Positions 38,612 through 48,845 of a stretch of 64,000 nucleotides of DNA are shown piece by piece. Positions within the stretch are counted from its first letter, which is position 1. Each line of letters opens with the position of its first letter. The DNA is from Bacteroidales bacterium (GTDB taxonomy: Bacteria > Bacteroidota > Bacteroidia > Bacteroidales > UBA932), in contig JAFUMO010000039.1 of the NCBI GenBank assembly GCA_017482565.1, positions 1-64,000 of the forward strand, read 5' to 3'. Position numbers and translations under genes: made by a program. The notes below the pieces were generated by a model. That model was not told where the DNA came from and ran no database searches. It worked only from the letters and a program-made list of their open reading frames with translations.

Positions 38612-40048
38612 TTAACCTACACTGCCCTCCAGAGATACCTGCAACAGCTTCTGCGCCTCAACCGCAAACTCCATAGGGAGCTGGTTGAGCACCTCCTTGG
38701 CATAACCGTTCACAATAAGTCCCACAGCATCCTCAGCCTTGATTCCCCTCTGCTGGCAATAGAAGAGCTGGTCCTCCCCAATCTTTGAGGTGGTTGCCTC
38801 ATGCTCCACTACGGCAGTAGGATTCTCGCTCTCAATGTATGGGAAAGTGTGGGCACCGCACTTGTCACCCAGCAGGAGACTGTCACACTGCGAATGGTTG
38901 CGGGCATTCTCCGCACCCGGCAGGATCTTCACCAGGCCCCTGTAGCTGTTCTGGCTCACGCCGGCAGAGATACCCTTGCTCACAATGCGGCTGCTGGTAT
39001 TCTTGCCAATATGGATCATCTTGGTACCCGTATCTGCCTGCTGGTGGTTGTTTGTAACCGCCACAGAATAGAACTCGCTTATGGAGTTGTCTCCCTTAAG
39101 TATGGTACTTGGGTATTTCCATGTAATTGCAGAACCTGTCTCCACTTGGGCCCAGAACAATTTACTGTTTGCCCCCTTGCAGATGCCCCTCTTGGTAACA
39201 AAGTTATAGATACCGCCCTTGCCCTCCTTGTCTCCAGGGTACCAGTTCTGTACTGTAGAATACTTCACCTCCGCATCCTGCATCACCACAATCTCCACAA
39301 CTGCCGCGTGAAGCTGGTTCTCATCCCTCTGTGGGGCGGTACACCCCTCCAGATAGCTAACGTATGAACCTTCATCCGCCACAATGAGGGTACGCTCAAA
39401 CTGGCCTGTACCCTTTGCATTTATCCTGAAATAGCTGCTCAGCTCCATAGGGCAGCGGGTATTCTTTGGAATGTAGCAGAATGAGCCGTCACTGAACACC
39501 GCCGAATTGAGGGCCGAGAAATAATTGTCCCCTACCGGCACAACTGATGCCAGATATTTCTTTACAAGATCAGGGTAATCCCTTACCGCCTCAGAGAAAG
39601 AACAGAAGATGACACCCTTCTCGGCCAGAGTCTCCCGGAAAGTGGTCTTTACTGAAACGGAATCAAAAACCGCATCCACAGCCACCCCTGCAAGCACATT
39701 CCTCTCATGGAGCGGAATTCCCAGCTTCTCAAAGGTCTCCGCCAGCTCCGGATCAATCTCCGTAGCCTGCTTCTTTGGCTGCGGCGCCGCATAATAGATG
39801 ATGTCCTGATAATCAATCTCAGGAATATCCAAATGCGCCCACTTTGGCATCTCCATCTGCTGCCACCTGTGGAACGCCTTAAGACGGAACTCCAGCATCC
39901 ACTCCGGCTCATTCTTCTTTGAAGAGATAAGCCTGATGATATCCTCGTTCAACCCCTTGGGAATGAACTCCTGCTCTATATTGGATTCAAAGCCGTGCTG
40001 GTACTCAGCATTGGCTATATTTTCAATTATTTCGTTATTTTTACTCAT
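38612..40048 (-). CDS. sufB: Fe-S cluster assembly protein SufB
   Basis: 478 residues, full length. Scaffold subunit of SufBCD. Features: [65 protein letters not shown] in parts ([25 protein letters not shown]), the [14 protein letters not shown] segment and [16 protein letters not shown]. First gene of the operon. A perfect -7 box (TAACTTTGC, 40055-40063) lies only 6 bp before the ATG, so the message may be almost leaderless. Confidence 0.96.
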   Translation of the reverse strand: MSKNNEIIENIANAEYQHGFESNIEQEFIPKGLNEDIIRLISSKKNEPEWMLEFRLKAFHRWQQMEMPKWAHLDIPEIDYQDIIYYAAPQPKKQATEIDPELAETFEKLGIPLHERNVLAGVAVDAVFDSVSVKTTFRETLAEKGVIFCSFSEAVRDYPDLVKKYLASVVPVGDNYFSALNSAVFSDGSFCYIPKNTRCPMELSSYFRINAKGTGQFERTLIVADEGSYVSYLEGCTAPQRDENQLHAAVVEIVVMQDAEVKYSTVQNWYPGDKEGKGGIYNFVTKRGICKGANSKLFWAQVETGSAITWKYPSTILKGDNSISEFYSVAVTNNHQQADTGTKMIHIGKNTSSRIVSKGISAGVSQNSYRGLVKILPGAENARNHSQCDSLLLGDKCGAHTFPYIESENPTAVVEHEATTSKIGEDQLFYCQQRGIKAEDAVGLIVNGYAKEVLNQLPMEFAVEAQKLLQVSLEGSVG

Positions 40049-40054
40049 CGCGGT

Positions 40055-40063
40055 GCAAAGTTA
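40055..40063 (-). promoter_or_regulatory. Putative suf operon promoter -7 box
   Basis: Minus-strand TAACTTTGC, exact TAnnTTTG plus C. It is so close to the sufB start codon (6 bp) that transcription would begin at or next to the ATG. Confidence 0.5.
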
Positions 40064-40075
40064 ATCCATTTTAGG

Positions 40076-40084
40076 TATTTTTGT
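40076..40084 (+). promoter_or_regulatory. Putative -7 box of the ThiL-like gene
   Basis: TATTTTTGT matches TAnnTTTG; ATG 15 bp downstream, again a very short leader. Confidence 0.45.
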
Positions 40085-40099
40085 AAAAAATACTTTTAC

Positions 40100-41185
40100 A
40101 TGAGTACAGAATCACAACAAAAACCCGCACAGGAGAACCAGGCACCCAAAAGGACACAAATCAGCGAGATAGGGAAGATGGCCCTCCTCAAAAGGCTTTT
40201 TGAAGGTACACAATACAACAATTCCGCTTTCACAAAGTTTGAAGGGCGTATTCCCGGCAAAGCCGGACGCACAAAGGATGTGAACAACTTCCTCACAGTG
40301 CAGAAGACCATGCTGGAGGGGATAGACTTTGACCTCACATACACCCCGCTCAAGCACCTCGGGTACAAGGCAGCCCTGCTGGCTTTGGGAAGCATCTATG
40401 CAAAATGCTTCAATCCGGCCTCACTGGCCTTCTCATTGGGCCTTTCTGCCAGATTCTGTGTGGAGGATATTGAAGAGCTGTGGATGGGAGTCCTTGCAGC
40501 CTGCAAGGAACATAACATAGAGAAGCTGACACTTGATTTGGGAGCCTCAATGACAGGGCTCAACATTGCAATTACCGCCTGCGGCGTGCAGAGTTCCAAG
40601 CTTATGGCCACATTCCCTGCAGTTGACAACACATGCCTCCTCTGCCTTACAGGCAATGTGGGGGCCGCATATATGGGACTTCACGTGCTTGAAAGGGAGA
40701 AGATTGCATTCAACAAGATACCTGCAGAACGTGTTGCAGAATATGTGCAGCCGGATCTGGGCAAATACAAATACATCCTGAGCCAATACCTCAGCCCGGA
40801 AATAAACCCCAAGACCACAGAACAGTTCAAGGAGGCCAGGCTCTTCCCGGCATGGGGAGGATTCATCACCAACGGCCTTGCCGCAGCGGTAAAGGAGCTG
40901 TGCCAGGAGCACAATGTGGGGGCAAAAATCTACCTTGGCAAGATTCCAATTGCATCACAAACCTTTGCAATGGCTGAAGAGCTCAATATGGATGCCATCA
41001 CCGCAGCCCTTAACGGCGGCGACGACTACAAGTTCCTCTTTGCCGTACCGGTACAGGAACACGAACGATTCCACAAGGAATTCCCCAACGTGGATATCAT
41101 AGGGCACCTCTGCAAACCAGAGGCCGGCGCCGTTCTCGTCACCCCAGAAGGGGCAGAAATCACCCTGAGGGCACAAGGTTATTAA
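40100..41185 (+). CDS. AIR-synthase/ThiL-like ATP-binding family protein
   Basis: 361 residues. Resembles the PurM/ThiL fold (AIR synthase-related): an N-terminal domain with FEGRIPGKAGRTKDVNNFL and DFDLTYTPLKHLGYKAAL, the glycine-rich middle LGASMTGLNIAITACGV, and a C-terminal domain with MDAITAALNGGDDYKFLFAVP, close to the ThiL ending NGGEDYELLF. ThiL phosphorylates thiamine monophosphate; here the canonical N-terminal metal-binding DDAA is not evident, so the reaction is uncertain. Start at 40100 agrees with the promoter box. Ends 16 bp from convergent dnaE. Confidence 0.75.
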   Translation: MSTESQQKPAQENQAPKRTQISEIGKMALLKRLFEGTQYNNSAFTKFEGRIPGKAGRTKDVNNFLTVQKTMLEGIDFDLTYTPLKHLGYKAALLALGSIYAKCFNPASLAFSLGLSARFCVEDIEELWMGVLAACKEHNIEKLTLDLGASMTGLNIAITACGVQSSKLMATFPAVDNTCLLCLTGNVGAAYMGLHVLEREKIAFNKIPAERVAEYVQPDLGKYKYILSQYLSPEINPKTTEQFKEARLFPAWGGFITNGLAAAVKELCQEHNVGAKIYLGKIPIASQTFAMAEELNMDAITAALNGGDDYKFLFAVPVQEHERFHKEFPNVDIIGHLCKPEAGAVLVTPEGAEITLRAQGY

Positions 41186-41201
41186 AAAAACAAGAGGGTG
41201 A

Positions 41202-44200
41202 CTACAGATGCACCTCCGCATCCACACGGTAATCTAAGTTGTGGTGCTCAAGGAAGTCCAGCAGCCCCGGGTTTACATCCACCTTGAATTTGCGGGAGAA
41301 GAATTCCACCGCGTATTTGTCTTTCCTGTCAATAACATTCAGTGAAAGCATCTTCTGCCCTTTGTGCTCCTTGAGTATATTTATGAGCTCTTTCCTGAAT
41401 GTTGGGGTTATCCTCTCGGCAGGGAGGGTTATGATCAGCTGCTTTATGAACTCCTCCTTGGTATTGGCCAGCAGGGTCATCTTGCGGAGCTTCAATTCGC
41501 ATTCCACAGGGAGCGGTTTTCCATCGGGACCTTTCTCTTCTTCAGGTTTCTGGAAGCCGAAACGTGGCATTATTGCACATTTGAACAGTAGTGCGCGGCT
41601 CTCCTCCAGGAATGGCATGAATGTCTCAAAATCTTTCCCGAAGAGGGCAAACTCCATGCTCCCCCCATAGTCCTCTACTGTGAATTTCACCCACGGACGG
41701 CCGGTCTTCTTGGATACCATCCTGCTCACTGAGGTGATGAGGCCGGCTACATACAGCTCCCTCTTCTGAAGCGAGGCATCCGTTGAGGCTGCCTTCACCA
41801 TCTCCATTGCATCTGTAAGGGATGTCTTCACAAAGTGCTGCATCTCAAATTTGTACATATCCAGCGGATGGGCAGAGAGATACATTCCCACCAGCTCCTT
41901 CTCCTTCTTGAGGAACTCCATCTTGTTGTAATCCCTTGGTGCAGGAATCTCCGGAGGGGTAGGCTTGAACCCTTCATCCATATCTCCGAACAAGGAGTTT
42001 CCTCCACTCAGGGTATCGCTCTGGAGCTTCTGCCCATAACGGCACAATGCCTCCAGGAATATCTCCCCCTTGCTGTTCTCGGTAAAGAACTGGTCCCTGC
42101 GGATTTCAGGGAAGGAATCAAACGCACCGGCGTATGCCAGTGACTCTATGGTCTTCTTGTTTATGTTTCCGCTGGCCGAAGCCCTCTCTATGAAATCAAA
42201 TACCCCTGTAAAAGGCTTGTCTCCCCTGCAGGCTATAATGGAATCCACTATTGCACCCCCTACTCCTTTTACACCACCCATACCAAAGCGGATGTCTCCT
42301 GCCTTGTTCACGGAGAAGGTACGCTCGCTCTCGTTGATGTCCGGCCCCAGGACATTTCTCCCTAACCTGCGGCACTCGTCCATCAGCTTGGTTATCTCCT
42401 CTATGTTGTTGAGATTCTTGCTCAAGTTGGCAGCCATGAACTCTGCCGGATAATGGGCCTTCATGTATCCTGTCTGGTAGGCTACCCAGGCATAACAGGT
42501 TGCATGGGACTTGTTGAAGGCATACTGTGCAAAAGCAGTCCAGTCCTTCCATATCTTCTCCAGCACATCCTGCGGATGGCCATTGGCAGCCCCTCCCTCC
42601 ATGAACTTCACCTTCAGCTCCATCATTTTATCTATAAGCTTCTTACCCATAGCTTTACGGAGACCGTCCGCCTGGCCTTTGGTAAAATTGGCCAGTTTCT
42701 GTGAAAGGAGCATCACCTGCTCCTGATAAACAGTTACCCCGTACGTATCCTGCAGGATGCTCTCCATCTCTGGAAGGTCATATTCTATTGCCTGTTCTCC
42801 CTTCTTCCTGGCTACAAAGTCCGGTATATAATCCATTGGTCCCGGCCTGTAGAGGGCATTCATTGCAATGAGGTCCTCAAAACGGCTCGGCTGAAGTTCC
42901 CTGAGCCATTTCTGCATTCCCGGCGACTCAAACTGGAACACCGCTACGGTATCTCCACGCCCAAAGAGCTCAAAGGTCTTCTTGTCATCAATTGGTATGG
43001 CCTCTATGTCTATATCTATACCTTTGGATTTCTTCACATTGGAAACCGCTTCCTTAAGGATTGAGAGGGTACGCAGCCCCAGGAAGTCCATCTTCAGCAT
43101 TCCTACATCCTCAATGAAGGAACCCTCGTACTGGGATACCCACATATCCTCCCCTGTCTCCTTATCCTTTGCAATGCAGATAGGGATATGCTCCGTAAGG
43201 TTGTCCCTCCCGATGATGATTGCACAGGCGTGTACTCCCGTATTCCTTACTGTTCCCTCCAGCTTCTGGGCATATTCAAGGGTATCACGCACACCTGGGA
43301 TATCCGAGTTCTCGTATGCCTCCTTCATCTCAGGCACCAGCTTCACGCAGTTCTCCACCGTCACCTTCACCTTCTTGGTCTTCTCCTTCACTTCCCCATC
43401 CTCATCCGTATATTTCTCCACCTGCTCAGGGAAGCTGTCGGGAACCAGCTTTGCAAGACGGTCACTCTCCTGAAGCGGAACCTGCTGTATGCGGGCCACA
43501 TCCTTTATGGCACTCTTGGTTGCCATTGTACCAAAAGTCACCACATGGGATACATGGTCCTTTCCGTACTTCTCCTCAACGTACTGGAGTACCTTTCCGC
43601 GCCCGTCATCATCAAAGTCAACGTCTATATCGGGCATTGAAATACGGTCCGGATTAAGGAAACGCTCAAACAGCAGATCATATTTGATTGGGTCCAGATT
43701 GGTGATTCCAAGACAGTATGCCACAACTGAACCGGCCGCGGAGCCACGCCCAGGGCCTACCCATACACCTATGCCGCGGGCTGCGGCAATAAAGTCCTGC
43801 ACAATGAGGAAGTAATCCGGGAATCCCATCTTCTTTATAGTGGCAAGCTCAAAGTCTATGCGCTCGCGGCACTCATCGGTAATGGTCCTGTATTTCTTCT
43901 CCGCACCTTTGTATACCAGGTAGCGGAGGTATTCATTGCTGTCGGGAAACTCATCTGGAATTGGGAATACCGGAAGCACGTGGTCACGGTCTATCTTGTA
44001 GCGCTCCACCTTATCCGCTATCTCAATGGTATTCTCTATCACCTCAGGATGTCCTGGGAACAGGGCCCTCATCTCCTCCTCTGTCTTGAGATACTCCTGC
44101 TGGGTATATCTCATGCGGTTTGGATCATCATAGTTGGCATTGGTGGTAAGGCAGATGAGGCGGTCATGGGCAGGACCATCCTCCTTACGGGCAAAGTGGG

Positions 44201-44846
44201 CATCGTTTGTGGCCACAACCTTTATCCCCAGGCGCCCGCCCATACGGAAAATCTCCGCATTGGCTATCTCCTGCAGGTCAGCCACCTCCGTTGTCATACC
44301 AGGTACCTCCGTGCGGTGCAGCTGTACCTCCAGATAGTAATCCTCCCCAAAGAGGTTCTTGTACCAGAGAGCTGTCTCTTCCGCCTCCTTAAGGTTGCCG
44401 GTGTTTATGAATTTGGGAATCTCCCCTCCCAGACAAGCCGAGCAGCAGATGAGGTTCTCATGATATTTCTCCAGTATCTCTCGGTCAACCTTAGGCTTGT
44501 AGTAGAATCCCTCTGTCCATCCTGTAGATACTATCTTCACCAGATTGTAGTAGCCTGCAAGGTTCTTGGCCAGCAGGATAAGGTGATAGGCCCCCTGGTC
44601 CTCCTTGCCTCGTTTGTTGAAGCGCCCGTCCCGGTTCACATACACCTCACACCCTATAATAGGCTTCACATCCGGAAAATCCTTTGCAACCTTCAGGAAC
44701 TCCTTTACACCGAACATGTTTCCATGGTCCGTAATTGCAAGTGCCGGCTGGTTGTCCTCAGCCGCTTTCTTGAAATGGGCCTTAATGCTGGCCTGGCCAT
44801 CCAGAATGGAATAGTATGTATGTACGTGTAAATGAGCAAATGACAT
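41202..44846 (-). CDS. dnaE: DNA polymerase III alpha subunit
   Basis: 1214 residues, full length replicative polymerase. PHP domain at the N terminus (FAHLHVHTYYSILDG), palm with the catalytic PDIDVDFDDDGR, GRGSAAGSVVAYCLGI, fingers with YRPGPMDYIPDF and HATCYAWVAYQTGYMKAHYP in parts, HhH and OB-fold (LITSVSRMVSKKTGRPW in part VSRMVSKKTGRPW). Start at 44846 gives the standard N terminus MSFAHLHVHT; upstream frame is not DnaE-like. Two exact TTCCCGACAR words (43436 and 43940) fall in PDS-encoding codons. Confidence 0.97.
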   Translation of the reverse strand: MSFAHLHVHTYYSILDGQASIKAHFKKAAEDNQPALAITDHGNMFGVKEFLKVAKDFPDVKPIIGCEVYVNRDGRFNKRGKEDQGAYHLILLAKNLAGYYNLVKIVSTGWTEGFYYKPKVDREILEKYHENLICCSACLGGEIPKFINTGNLKEAEETALWYKNLFGEDYYLEVQLHRTEVPGMTTEVADLQEIANAEIFRMGGRLGIKVVATNDAHFARKEDGPAHDRLICLTTNANYDDPNRMRYTQQEYLKTEEEMRALFPGHPEVIENTIEIADKVERYKIDRDHVLPVFPIPDEFPDSNEYLRYLVYKGAEKKYRTITDECRERIDFELATIKKMGFPDYFLIVQDFIAAARGIGVWVGPGRGSAAGSVVAYCLGITNLDPIKYDLLFERFLNPDRISMPDIDVDFDDDGRGKVLQYVEEKYGKDHVSHVVTFGTMATKSAIKDVARIQQVPLQESDRLAKLVPDSFPEQVEKYTDEDGEVKEKTKKVKVTVENCVKLVPEMKEAYENSDIPGVRDTLEYAQKLEGTVRNTGVHACAIIIGRDNLTEHIPICIAKDKETGEDMWVSQYEGSFIEDVGMLKMDFLGLRTLSILKEAVSNVKKSKGIDIDIEAIPIDDKKTFELFGRGDTVAVFQFESPGMQKWLRELQPSRFEDLIAMNALYRPGPMDYIPDFVARKKGEQAIEYDLPEMESILQDTYGVTVYQEQVMLLSQKLANFTKGQADGLRKAMGKKLIDKMMELKVKFMEGGAANGHPQDVLEKIWKDWTAFAQYAFNKSHATCYAWVAYQTGYMKAHYPAEFMAANLSKNLNNIEEITKLMDECRRLGRNVLGPDINESERTFSVNKAGDIRFGMGGVKGVGGAIVDSIIACRGDKPFTGVFDFIERASASGNINKKTIESLAYAGAFDSFPEIRRDQFFTENSKGEIFLEALCRYGQKLQSDTLSGGNSLFGDMDEGFKPTPPEIPAPRDYNKMEFLKKEKELVGMYLSAHPLDMYKFEMQHFVKTSLTDAMEMVKAASTDASLQKRELYVAGLITSVSRMVSKKTGRPWVKFTVEDYGGSMEFALFGKDFETFMPFLEESRALLFKCAIMPRFGFQKPEEEKGPDGKPLPVECELKLRKMTLLANTKEEFIKQLIITLPAERITPTFRKELINILKEHKGQKMLSLNVIDRKDKYAVEFFSRKFKVDVNPGLLDFLEHHNLDYRVDAEVHL

Positions 44847-44880
44847 AGTGCGTAATTCTGTTTTAGGGGGTGTGCGGATT

Positions 44881-44889
44881 ACAAAGATA
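44881..44889 (-). promoter_or_regulatory. Putative dnaE promoter -7 box
   Basis: Minus-strand TATCTTTGT matches TAnnTTTG, about 35 bp before the start codon and right after the T-run of the gpmI terminator. Confidence 0.55.
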
Positions 44890-44895
44890 CAAAAA

Positions 44896-44931
44896 AACAA
44901 AAACTCCCGCCACCAACCGGTGCGGGAGCCT
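44896..44931 (-). terminator. gpmI terminator
   Basis: Minus strand: GGCTCCCGCACCGGTTGGTG (first 20 nt) then GCGGGAGTTTTTG. Stem CTCCCGC / GCGGGAG with a T-run. The hairpin is near-identical to the rnr terminator at 48741-48771, in inverted orientation. Confidence 0.85.
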
Positions 44932-44957
44932 GTTCCTTTCTGTATGAAAGCCGGAGC

Positions 44958-46460
44958 TTATACAAGCGGCTTGCCGCTCATGCAATCAGGCTGTGCTATC
45001 CCCATAAGTTTGAGGATTGTAGGGGCAATGTCTGCAAGTATACCGTTCCTAACGCTCTTGACATCGTTGTCAACAACAATGAACGGTACAGGGTTGAGTG
45101 AATGTGCCGTGTTAGGTGAACCGTCTGCATTCACTGCGTTGTCTGCGTTTCCGTGGTCTGCAGTAATAAGTACGGTATAGCCGTTTGCAACAGCAGAATC
45201 AACCACCTCCTTAACAAGGCCGTCAATTGTGGTCACCGCCTTGGTGATTGCCTCGTAAACGCCTGTATGGCCTACCATGTCTCCGTTTGCAAAGTTGAGG
45301 ATTACAAGATCCTCCTTCTTTGTATCCAACACCTTAATCAGCTCTGAGGCCACTTCAGGGGCACTCATCTCAGGCTGAAGGTCATATGTAGCAACCTTAG
45401 GCGAGTTTACAAGCACACGGTCCTCATTCTCAAATGCAGCCTCACGTCCGCCTGAGAAGAAGAATGTAACGTGCGCATATTTCTCAGTTTCGGCAATCCT
45501 GAGCTGGTTCTTGCCTGCCCTTGCCACAACCTCACCAAGGGTATCCTGAACATTCTCCTTGTCAAACAGGATGTGTACGCCGGTGAACTTGTCATCGTAT
45601 GGGGTGAGGCAGCAGTAGTACAACGGCATGGTCTTCATCCCCATCTCTGGCATGTCTGCCTGTGTAAGTACGCTGGTAATCTCACGGGCACGGTCGTTAC
45701 GGAAGTTGAAGAACACAATTGCATCACCCTCCGAGATATTTGCAGTACCCTCAACCTTTATAGGTTTGATGAACTCATCTGTAACACCTGCAGCGTATGA
45801 AGCCTCAACAGCAGCAGCTGCAGATGAGGTCTTCTCTCCCTCACCGTTTACAAGGAGATCATATGCAACCTTGATACGGTCCCATCTCTTGTCACGGTCC
45901 ATCGCGTAGAAGCGTCCTATTACAGAGGCAATCTTGCCGGCAGATTCTGCCATATGGGCTTCAAGCTGTTCTACAAACCCTTTTCCGCTCTTAGGGTCTG
46001 TATCACGTCCGTCCATGAAGCAGTGTACGTACACTTTCTCAAGGCCGTACTCCTTTGCGACATCAAGGAATGCAAAGAGCTGGTCAATTGAGCTGTGTAC
46101 ACCGCCGTTGGAGAGCAGACCCATGAAATGGAGTGCCTTGCCGCTCTCTTTTGCGTAGTCATATACAGCCTTAACCTCCTTGTTCTCAAGCAAAGTCTTG
46201 TTCCGGCATGCCTTGTTTATCTTTACAAGGTCCTGGTAAACAACTCTTCCTGCACCAATGTTAAGGTGGCCTACCTCAGAGTTGCCCATCTGTCCCTCAG
46301 GGAGACCTACATCCTCACCGCTTGCAGAGAGCTGTGAGTGCGGGTATTTTGCCATAAGGGCATCAATATTAGGCTGGCCTGCAGTATAGATTGCATTGGT
46401 TGAATCGTTCTTTCCAATTCCCCAGCCGTCCAGAATCATTAAAAGTACCTTTTTATTCAT
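44958..46460 (-). CDS. gpmI: 2,3-bisphosphoglycerate-independent phosphoglycerate mutase
   Basis: 500 residues. Interconverts 3- and 2-phosphoglycerate with two Mn ions. Metal and catalytic motifs: [10 protein letters not shown] (Asp), [15 protein letters not shown] (catalytic Ser), [14 protein letters not shown], and C-terminal [13 protein letters not shown]. Start at 46460 ([14 protein letters not shown]) fits the family. Divergent from rnr, 79 bp between starts. No clear TAnnTTTG box was found for it. Confidence 0.97.
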   Translation of the reverse strand: MNKKVLLMILDGWGIGKNDSTNAIYTAGQPNIDALMAKYPHSQLSASGEDVGLPEGQMGNSEVGHLNIGAGRVVYQDLVKINKACRNKTLLENKEVKAVYDYAKESGKALHFMGLLSNGGVHSSIDQLFAFLDVAKEYGLEKVYVHCFMDGRDTDPKSGKGFVEQLEAHMAESAGKIASVIGRFYAMDRDKRWDRIKVAYDLLVNGEGEKTSSAAAAVEASYAAGVTDEFIKPIKVEGTANISEGDAIVFFNFRNDRAREITSVLTQADMPEMGMKTMPLYYCCLTPYDDKFTGVHILFDKENVQDTLGEVVARAGKNQLRIAETEKYAHVTFFFSGGREAAFENEDRVLVNSPKVATYDLQPEMSAPEVASELIKVLDTKKEDLVILNFANGDMVGHTGVYEAITKAVTTIDGLVKEVVDSAVANGYTVLITADHGNADNAVNADGSPNTAHSLNPVPFIVVDNDVKSVRNGILADIAPTILKLMGIAQPDCMSGKPLV

Positions 46461-46469
46461 TTTATTTCG

Positions 46470-46478
46470 TAGTTTTGT
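46470..46478 (+). promoter_or_regulatory. Putative rnr promoter -7 box
   Basis: TAGTTTTGT matches TAnnTTTG, 61 bp before the rnr ATG, in the spacer to divergent gpmI. -33 unclear. Confidence 0.45.
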
Positions 46479-46539
46479 TATTTCAATTACATTGGGCCAA
46501 CTGCAAAATTGCAGCCAGACGGCCGCAAAGTTAATCATT

Positions 46540-48678
46540 ATGAGAGAAAAAAGAAAGAAAACCGCAGGAGCAGGAAAGAGAGGGGGGCAGAGGAACCAGA
46601 GGAGAAGCACCACCAGGAAAATCATTGAGATGGTGGAAGGTACAGTGCAGATGACAAGGGAAGGGTTTGGTTTTGTGATTGTTCCCGACAGGGAAGATGA
46701 CATCTACATCCCGCAGAACCGCATGCTCCACTCCCTCAACGGAGATTATGTGAGGGTGGCCGTAACCCGCAAGAAGGATGCAAAGCACAGGATGGAGGGT
46801 GAGATTGTTGCAATCCTGGAAAGGAGCAGCAAGCCTTTCATAGGGATTCTGCAGATTCTTGGCGAACAGGGCTGGGTAATTGTGGAGAGCCGTGTGATGC
46901 CGTATGACATAAAGGTTCCTCTGGATGGCATTGATGAGGATGCCCAGTGGAAGAAGGTGGCCGTACAGGTGGTGGACTGGCCTATGCATTCAGAATCACC
47001 TGTCGGGAAGATAATTGATGTCCTTGGTGAACCGGGGGAAAATGATACTGAAATGCATGCCATTCTGGCAGAGTTCGGGCTCCCTTACAGGTTTGACCCT
47101 GAGGTTGAGGCTGCAGCTGCCAAGATTCCTGTAAAAATTGAAGAGAAGGAGATAAACAGGCGCAGGGATTTGCGCCAGGTGCTTACCTTTACAATAGACC
47201 CTGCAGATGCAAAGGATTTTGATGATGCCGTTTCATTTGAAGAGCTGGCTGGCGGCAATTACAGGATAGGTGTGCATATTGCAGATGTGACCCATTATGT
47301 AAGGCCGCATGACATCATAGACAAGGAGGCATGCGAAAGGGGTACTTCCGTGTATCTTGTTGACAGGACTGTCCCTATGCTCCCTGAGGTCCTTTCCAAC
47401 AACTTGTGTTCCCTGAGGGCAGGAGAGGACAAGCTCACATACTCTGCAATCTTTGAGATCACCCCAGCAGGAAAGGTTGTAAACCGGTGGTTCGGGAGGA
47501 CAGTAATAAACTCAGACCGCAGATACTCATACGAGCAGGCGCAGGAAATAATTGAGACACAGGGAGACTATACCCTCAAATACCTTGGCCGGACGGGAAG
47601 CGGAGTGGAAACTAAGAGCATCAAGGTCTCTTCCCGACGGAGAAAAGGCGAATTCTTCTCAGACAAGGAGGTTGCCTCAGCTATCCTCACCCTCCACGAT
47701 ATAGCCGGCAAACTGCGTGAGGAGCGTTTCCGCAGCGGTTCAATCAGTTTTGAGAGGCCTGAAATGAAAGTTATTGTGGATCCGCAGGGAAGGCCGGTGG
47801 ATGTAGTGCAGAAGATAAGCCGTGAGGCAAACTGGCTGATTGAAGAGTTCATGCTGCTGGCCAACAGGGAGGTTGCCACATGCGTCACAAAAGGGTTGAA
47901 GATAAAGGACCCTACATTTGTATACCGTATCCATGACCAGCCTGACTTTGAAAAGCTGAAGAACCTGAAGGATTTTGTAAAGCACTTCGGGTACCAGATG
48001 GGCTCTGTAGAAAATGGACGTGATGTTGCCCGCGAACTTAACTCTCTGCTGGACAAGGCTAAGGGGAAACCTGAGTGCGGGGCAATTGAGATTATGGCCC
48101 TCCGCACAATGGCACGTGCAAAATATTCCACAGACAACGTGGGACATTACGGGTTGGGATTTGATTACTATACCCATTTCACCTCCCCTATCAGGCGCTA
48201 TCCGGACATGATTGTACACCGCCTCCTGACCCACTATCTGGATAAGGGCAAGAATGAGGACAAGCTCCGCTATGAGGAGCTGTGCAAGCACTCGTCCAAC
48301 AGGGAGCACCTTGCAACCGAGGCCGAGCGCAGCAGCATCAAATACAAGCTCACAGAGTTCATGCAGGACAAGGTGGGGCAGGAATTTGAAGGATCCGTTT
48401 CTGGCATTACAGAATGGGGCATGTATGTGGAGATAGAGCCTACAAAAGTTGAGGGAATGGTGATGCTCCGTGAAATAAAGGAGGATTTCTTTATATATGA
48501 TGAAAAGAAATACTGCCTCATAGGGAAAGCCACCAGAAAGAAATTCACCCTTGGGGACAAGGTGAGGATCAAGGTCTCAAAGACCAACATGGAACAGAAG
48601 CTGATTGACTACACCCTTGTATGGGACCCTGAATGGAACAAGAGGAGTTCACGCAAAGGGGTGGCAAGGAAGAAATAA
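46540..48678 (+). CDS. rnr: Ribonuclease R
   Basis: 712 residues. 3'-5' exoribonuclease that degrades structured RNA. Order: basic N-terminal tail, cold-shock domains (about 30-200; [16 protein letters not shown] in part), catalytic RNB domain (about 220-560) with [14 protein letters not shown] metal-binding Asp cluster and [19 protein letters not shown]1 domain (about 605-690), basic tail [11 protein letters not shown]. Start at 46540 gives a normal N terminus. Own terminator at 48741. Two exact TTCCCGACAR words (46682, 47001) plus a near copy (47631). Confidence 0.96.
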   Translation: MREKRKKTAGAGKRGGQRNQRRSTTRKIIEMVEGTVQMTREGFGFVIVPDREDDIYIPQNRMLHSLNGDYVRVAVTRKKDAKHRMEGEIVAILERSSKPFIGILQILGEQGWVIVESRVMPYDIKVPLDGIDEDAQWKKVAVQVVDWPMHSESPVGKIIDVLGEPGENDTEMHAILAEFGLPYRFDPEVEAAAAKIPVKIEEKEINRRRDLRQVLTFTIDPADAKDFDDAVSFEELAGGNYRIGVHIADVTHYVRPHDIIDKEACERGTSVYLVDRTVPMLPEVLSNNLCSLRAGEDKLTYSAIFEITPAGKVVNRWFGRTVINSDRRYSYEQAQEIIETQGDYTLKYLGRTGSGVETKSIKVSSRRRKGEFFSDKEVASAILTLHDIAGKLREERFRSGSISFERPEMKVIVDPQGRPVDVVQKISREANWLIEEFMLLANREVATCVTKGLKIKDPTFVYRIHDQPDFEKLKNLKDFVKHFGYQMGSVENGRDVARELNSLLDKAKGKPECGAIEIMALRTMARAKYSTDNVGHYGLGFDYYTHFTSPIRRYPDMIVHRLLTHYLDKGKNEDKLRYEELCKHSSNREHLATEAERSSIKYKLTEFMQDKVGQEFEGSVSGITEWGMYVEIEPTKVEGMVMLREIKEDFFIYDEKKYCLIGKATRKKFTLGDKVRIKVSKTNMEQKLIDYTLVWDPEWNKRSSRKGVARKK

Positions 48679-48740
48679 TTTCCCGGGAATCAGTTTAAGG
48701 TAGTAAATTGAGACCTTAAACCGGCAACATACAGAAAGGA

Positions 48741-48771
48741 CTCCCGCACCGGTTGGTGGCGGGAGTTTTTT
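48741..48771 (+). terminator. rnr terminator
   Basis: CTCCCGC / GCGGGAG stem with a loop containing ACCGGTTGGTG, then TTTTTTG. The same sequence, including an upstream CAGAAAGGA, occurs at 44896-44940 on the minus strand. Confidence 0.88.
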
Positions 48772-48845
48772 GTTTTTATCATTAAAAATGCGTATTTTGT
48801 AACGGAGCGTAAACAAACACTATAAACCAATTAAAATTTATAATC

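Noticed and set aside
40096..40395. Minus-strand frames inside the ThiL-like gene, and similar long antisense frames in rnr, dnaE, secDF and groEL
   Set aside because: They lie opposite strongly supported genes, have no family similarity, and follow from codon bias.
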